Below are positions 55,494 to 64,000 of a DNA stretch of 64,000 nucleotides, in pieces. The translations under genes were made by a program, and so were the position numbers. The stretch is from Lingula anatina. Taxonomy: Eukaryota; Brachiopoda; Lingulata; Lingulida; Lingulidae. Under the pieces are notes generated by a model. The model had not been told where the DNA came from, searched no databases, and was given only the letters and a program-made list of their open reading frames with translations. The stretch's first letter is position 1; the number at the start of each line of letters is the position of its first letter. The stretch lies in NCBI RefSeq assembly GCF_001039355.2, contig NW_019773515.1, positions 444,371 through 508,370 of the forward strand, written 5' to 3'.

Positions 55494-58400
55494 GATGAGG
55501 CCCCGGTCAATACGGTGTTCATTTAGCCGTCTGATTAATCAAAAGTCGGCTGTAAGCTTGTGCCTGTCCTTGGCCTCAAAAAGGCAGTCTTTTGACCAAA
55601 TAGTTTTTCTGAGTGTCTTTTAAAAGACTGCAACAAGTCTCCAAGTCTAACCTTGACTTTCTATCGGTCTACGCATGTATTCATCTTTGTTATATTTTCC
55701 ATTTACTCTTCATACCTGGATGACTGCATACAATCCTATAATATGAGTACTCGTAGAATTAGTTTGTTATCACTTTCTTTGCTATACTGAGTTAAGCTCA
55801 GCAGGCAAAACCTCCAGCATAAAGTCGTGCCTGGGTGTCACCCGGGTTGCAGAAAAATCCCAGTCTTTGTGAAATATAGTTAATGTTCCTGCTCACTGCA
55901 CATTCCACGGCGTTTCAGGTGCACTTTATCCTTTCAATGACCTCAAAATACGACATGTGCCATTAAACTTGGATAGTAATAAATGCTGTTCTTGACAAGT
56001 ACCCGGTATATCCAGTCCATTAATGGGTCTAGATGGCTTCATGACACGAGGGACGCGGACCTATGCCTTACTCCCTGAACACAGGGTCCTCTGGTAGTCT
56101 GTTACAAAAATATTACACTTAATTTCGTATAATATGCTAGAGGAATCTGTGATATTAGAGGGTTTTTTACATGTGGTGTTTTACTGCAAACTACAGACAC
56201 TAAAACAGGCCTAGGTGAGCACGCGTTTAATTGTCAGTACAAATTAATTCTGATCTGTGTACATATCAGTAGAGAACGCTCTTTTTGCTTCATTTTGTAC
56301 GGTGATCTACGATTCCACACCACAATGTGGTGGCGATTTCTTCATTTACGAGCAGCTGGAAGGATGCGCTCCAGGTTCTCCAGCCCCATCCATGTCCGTC
56401 CCTGTGATATCGATTATTGTCTTCTTAATCAGAACACCAATAACCAGTATTATCAAGAAATGGAGGGTTCTCAAGGCTCGCTCCAGACCAACACATCAAA
56501 TTTTGTGAAGTTATATTTACCTAGCCCTCATCATCGTCAGGTCAATATTCTGCTGAAAAGATAAAGAATGATTTATTATGTAACAAGCGTATATAAATAA
56601 GCTACCAGAGATTTGTTGGAATGTTTACCTACAAGTTGACGTAGGGTCAGTGCCGCTGGTTTTATAAGGTTGGTGGCGTGATAAGTTAGGCTTCCAGTAC
56701 CCGTATCAGTGAAATAAATTAAGTTCTGTTGTAATGCATCTGAGTGCATTATCTGCATCAGGTGTCACAGGTGTACGTACATAATTGATAAAAGCTTTTA
56801 TACGGCTACGTGTTTTAAGATTTAATAAATTCATTGCAGCTCTCCATGTATAAAATTATGTTTATTTTTGATTCAAAAGGGAACACGCACGTGTGAAATA
56901 AAAATTGATATTGTGTGATGATGCCCTGACAACTATGCACTCAGGTTCGCTCCCAACATAATGCACTGACTCCGACATACACGTGGGACTTTTAACAGAA
57001 AGATGGGTATACAAGCGGACACACAGAGAAACAGATTTTCAAACCGATTATCACAAAGTCGGTCAAAGTCGTTCTGTATGAACACTCGGTTCAAACCCCC
57101 CCCCCCCCCCCCCCCCGACACACACACACACAGAGAGAGAAAGAGAGAGAGAGAGAGAGATCGGCTGAGATGCTGGATACAAAAATGTGTTCCCCTCCCT
57201 CCCTACATGCCTCCCTTTACCTCCCATCGGTGGTATTTTTTCTGCCCCTTTGATTATCTCTCTCACACACACATACACATACACACACACACACACACGC
57301 ACACGTGCGTGCGCTCGCACGCGCTAGCAAACAAACACGAGCAAACACGCGCAAACGCCTATACATTTCTCAAAAAGTTCTGTGACCGTTGCGATATATA
57401 CGCTTTACTCGGGTTTAGGGGTGTTTCCGGTGAAATGCGAGTACTTTCTCTCGGTATGTACGTTATGTCAAATAATACACTGCCATCCTCTCATCATGCA
57501 CTGGTGTTTCACGATATATGCCTTGTTCTGTCACACAACTATAACGATCGGGTGACAGTGTGTACATGCATTGTCTCACATAAACACACGCACAAAACAT
57601 ACCTTGACTAATACACTGTACCTAGTGCCAAAGGCCAACACTGTCGTGTCCTGAACGGAGGTTCAAAACCAACTACGTACTGCAGACCCGTTCAACCTGT
57701 TTTGATTGTTACTATTGCATATTTATCTTCTTTATTGTCTTTGGATCTACCCTCGTTCCCAATAAAGCCCATATTAAAGTACTGATTGACCTTCCTTAAA
57801 AGCGAGGCCAATACGTGGAGCATTTTCAAGTATTTGACCAACCAGACCCGTTCCACTGGTTACCATGACGATAAAACCACTAATGTGAGCCACAAGGGAT
57901 TGAAACATATATGCACCGTACCACAGACATTGGAGGCTAGGTGAAATGTGCTGGAGACTTTTACTGAGTCCCCCCCCCCCCCCCATGCGGACGTTCAGGA
58001 CATAACGCTGTTGGCCATGGCTGCTAATTAAACGCAGTGACAGATAAACCGATGTTGTGATCCGTTAGTTCATGTGCTCCACACTATTCATTTTTTTCTA
58101 GATTTGAGTCATCTTGCTTAAAGTATAGAAATAAGATTGAAACCAAAATATAACTTCGGTGACAAAAGATACCGTTTCGCTCTGCTGTAAAAAAACTGTA
58201 TGATTTCTTCTATCCTGTGTTCTATTTAAGAAATGTCTTTTTAATATTCCCCCTACTTAAAAATATCCGCCATTTAAGTCTAAATTACACTTCCCGAAAC
58301 TGCGTCCCAAACGGAGAATCCATTCTTTATCGATTCATGAATAAAACGGATATTACCATGACTCAACCCTCTTAAGTCCCCTCGGGATCCTATCCTCCTG

Positions 58401-58879
58401 GACTCTGCCCCCCTCCCCCCCCCCCCCCCACTCCCACTCCCTGCCTCGTTTAGGTCAACTGCATATTCACCTGTGAACTTGATCACAACAGAATTCACCA
58501 CAAGAGTCAGAATATTGACGGAGACCTTTACTACTGTAGGCTAGCTTATATGTTTGCTTAATAATATACATCTATTGCTAAGAATTTATCTTATGACTAT
58601 TGTTTTTACTCGTAAAACCAGGCACTGGGGCTCAATACTACATTGTACCATAGTCAATAGCGCCGTACTGTTGTCGTTACCCTGCGTATCAAGGTGGCCG
58701 GCCACATTGACTATTTCCAGACATTCATATTATCGTTCGTTTCATATTATATTGTTATTGCCGTTTCAGTGTGTGGAAGAAGGCTGGGGATAATTATTTC
58801 CATATACCTATATGAACGCACTAGTGCTAGCCTTGATTTCACCCCATGAGAGACCTGGCAATTATAGAGCCTATATTGA

Positions 58880-58946
<67 letters not shown>
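58880..58946. repeat. (TA)n microsatellite
   Basis: Uninterrupted TA dinucleotides over roughly 66 bases. A shorter (TA)n lies at about 1793-1838. Confidence 0.9.
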
Positions 58947-58947
<1 letters not shown>

Positions 58948-61450
58948 CGTTGTTACCCTGTATTTCATAAGTCTTATTCTCGGAATCTATCCACACAGAA
59001 GTACCGTGCCACTATCGACACCATAATTAATATCCGTCCTGTGGCTCCCAGGGTACATTAACCCCGTACAGATAGACCTTTTCGTCAACATTAACGCGTA
59101 TTAAACACATTACAATGCCCTGTACTCCAATTATTACCAGTACAACAGCACGTGGTGCATGCAACCATATATAAGTATTAAAATATGAAAAGAATATAGG
59201 TCGCAGTATATGCACTAGTGCATTTACAGTATATGGTAATGCGTACCCTATTCGTTTGTGTATAATTGATATGCTTATGAAACTTAGCTTATTGTCGGCC
59301 GTAAGTACTAGTTATGGTCAGGGTATGTTTTGCATGTGTGTTTAATGTGTAGACTGTCACCCGATTGACCATTGTGTAGTTTTTTTTATTACAATGTATA
59401 CAGGTGCACCTAAGCCAGGTGCAGAGGTGAGGGGAAAAAAGCTTGACCTTAATCGTTACCTGGATCGTTAACTTGCCCACCTATAATTTATTGCAGGTTA
59501 TTGAAATAAACCTTGGGGTTTTTTTTAACTTTCTGGATACCAACATCCGTCTGATCAGAAAGCTATGTGCTGTAAATATGGATCGAGTGTGTTTTTCAGT
59601 GCTTCTTGAAATTCAGAGTGAGTTTAATAACCTAAATTTGTGTTATTTTATATAGCTCCTCGTCCAATTTAGCATGCACCATTACGTACAGATCTCAAGG
59701 TTTCTCACCTGTTTTTGATACAGTCAAACAAACAGACACACGGACAGAAGATTACAGAGAAGAAGAATTGGTGATCTGCCAGTATAAATGTGCATCCAAA
59801 TACTTAAAACACTTCTCCACACTACCATCCTTTACTAGTCTTGTGTACATCCGTAATGCACTAATAATAACACTCACCTTCTGCAGGCACCAATGCTGTC
59901 AACGATTTCTAGGCCGCTTCTAGAAATTTCTAGACGATAGTTCTTTTGCACTGTGTATCTGAGCTGGTCTTGGTGGCCTAGCCATTCGCCTTTACATGCT
60001 TTAGACGACTACCATCCATCTAAGCATTCAATTAGTCTGAGTTTCGAGGATCAGCTGGTGGGTATAGACGCGCAGTGTTAGTTTTTTCTTACACAATATT
60101 TCTGCCTCGATCGATGTGTTTTGTTGTACGCTGCACATATTGTGTCCTTGCCTGCCTGGGCTTCGCTTCAAAGGTCAGCGCAGACTCAGAGTGGCGGGCT
60201 GAGCTATCGATCTGATCGACTAATCGCTTCATCTTTATCTAGAGATTCTCTGTTTATAATTTATATAGCTTTTACAGATGGTTTCTATTTATAGTGCAAA
60301 TGCACGCGTTGAATAATGGAGCTGTGCATTATAATAATGTAGATGGTCTGGTACATGTACTTAAATTTGCAACGTGTTTCATTCAGATCTCCCTTAAGAA
60401 AACTCTGGACTCGTCAGTTTTGTTTACGTCACACATTTTAACCTTTATTGCGCAATATTATCTCCACATTCTCGACAACTTAAAAATAAAAATAGCCAGG
60501 AAGAGAGGTCTTAAAGAGCACGATTACTAGTACAGCAAAAGCTGATGTTTTAACTCAATAGATGGATGATTACACTGTAAAAAATCATCAATGTCGTTAG
60601 AATAAAATGGCATTTAATTCCATTAGCTTTAAAACTCTGTAACCGTTAACGACCACTAGATATACTCAGAATACTAAGACACGTAGGAAAACTGTTATAT
60701 AATTAATTGCTTGATTGAAACGATACTGCAGTACCTAATGAGGTAATCGGATTGTGTTTTTTCGATCTTTTTCGTTCTCTGGGGAACCTTGCTGGATCAA
60801 TTTTGCATTTGTATCGATTCACGAATTTTTAAAGAAGGAAGCACTGGTGAATCATTTTGCAATGTTTTTATGTTTCGCTCAATATTACCTAAACGTAAAA
60901 CTGAAAAGATATGTTGGTATGCCGGTATGCGTTCGTTACCCTCATAAAGAGCGTGGCATAGATAAGGTAAAAGCCATTAATTATGATATGCCAAAAATAA
61001 AAAAGGACGGGTATATTGCCTGAAATACCTGGAAAACATACATAGATTAGGGCCAGTGTAGTTAATCAAGAAATTTTTGTCAGAAACATTCAATGCAATC
61101 CTTTATAAACCCGTTCCACTTTACACTGACACTTTAATTTATTCGTATGTAAAATCTGCCTGAACATTTATAAATGACCTTGCCAAAGTTATTTACGCAT
61201 ATGTAAAATATGCAGTAGGGTCGCATAAGATTTATGCAAATATAAATATAATTTACACAAAGTATGGACTTGAATCCAGACAGGTATCCGGGTATTTAAT
61301 ATCAAATTATTATTCAAATTGTTTGCTCAGAATGAATATATTATATTCGAGTTCAACCAAATGAGAGACCGTAATCTACATGTATAAGAGGTTTTTTATC
61401 GTAAGGCACAGGGATGTAAAAAAACTCTCAAATATAAAGTCGACTTAATC

Positions 61451-61456
61451 TTTATT
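61451..61456 (-). terminator. Poly(A) signal candidate of alpha-tubulin
   Basis: AATAAA on the minus strand about 150 bases past the stop. A second AATAAA at 61583-61588 is only 17 bases from the stop and so less likely to be used. Confidence 0.5.
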
Positions 61457-61604
61457 AAAATCTACAAAGGTTATTTTAAAAAATCAAAAGCAATGTCCAT
61501 TTCCTCGTCGAACACCTGTAAAACTTTATAATTAGTGTATTTATGATGATATGTCATTGTTATCTGGGTGTGAATATGCAGTTTTATTCCATGAACAAAT
61601 CGGT

Positions 61605-64000
<2,396 letters not shown>

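Larger units (their letters stand above)
55494..61604. other. 6.1-kb region without a recognised gene
   Basis: Lies between the SLC43 start codon and the tubulin stop codon. The SLC43 5'UTR and promoter and the tubulin 3'UTR must be at its two ends. It contains C/CA/GA tracts at about 57098-57160 and 57262-57305, C-tracts near 57970 and 58410-58430, and a (TA)n tract at about 58880-58945. A short GC-richer minus-strand frame lies at about 56346-56490 (see findings). Confidence 0.5.

Overview
This is animal nuclear DNA. It holds multi-exon genes with GT-AG introns, about one third GC, many microsatellites, several short inverted-repeat transposons and a 411-bp assembly gap. The gene families are all metazoan: granulin, TMEM19, thrombospondin type-1 repeat (TSR) proteins, sarcoplasmic/calexcitin-type EF-hand proteins, an SLC43 transporter and alpha-tubulin. 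Their divergence from vertebrate forms and the calexcitin-like tails suggest a marine invertebrate, most likely a lophotrochozoan. I cannot name the phylum with confidence.

Layout. 1-5.5 kb holds a duplicated 0.55-kb segment and a partial second copy of the granulin 5' end (5'UTR exon, intron, first coding exon). 7.5-21.3 kb (minus) is a complete 21-exon progranulin gene; its exon lengths sum to 4866 bp, giving 1621 residues and 19 granulin modules. Its 5'UTR exon at 24.3 kb lies head to head with TMEM19 (plus, 24.5-29.1 kb, 7 exons, 361 residues). 29.1-34.2 kb has no gene I can recognise, only degenerate tandem repeats. 34.2-36.1 kb (minus) and 38.9-40.5 kb (plus) are two divergently transcribed, paralogous secreted TSR proteins with the same three-exon plan. 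40.5-42.2 kb holds inverted-repeat elements. 42.2-48.5 kb is a tandem duplication of a three-exon EF-hand gene (254 residues each) preceded by a relict third promoter and start. 49.7-55.5 kb (minus) is a complete 8-exon SLC43-type transporter (750 residues). 55.5-61.6 kb is largely empty apart from simple repeats. 61.6-62.7 kb (minus) is the last exon of an alpha-tubulin gene whose 5' exons lie beyond the window.

The genes do not form a pathway. The recurring theme is local duplication at every scale: whole genes (TSR pair, EF-hand pair), promoters (granulin, EF-hand), exons (granulin) and even splice sites. Three cases of duplicated splice-site or gene-end sequence stand out: five tandem copies of a 3' splice site in TMEM19, six tandem copies of a 5' splice-site region in granulin, and four tandem copies of the TMEM19 coding end running into the 3'UTR. 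Progranulin introns 4-14 also begin with a palindrome matching the oestrogen-response-element consensus (AGGTCANNNTGACCT), with five perfect half-site pairs. All exon structures were worked out by hand from reading frame, splice dinucleotides and phase agreement; no alignment or transcript data were available.
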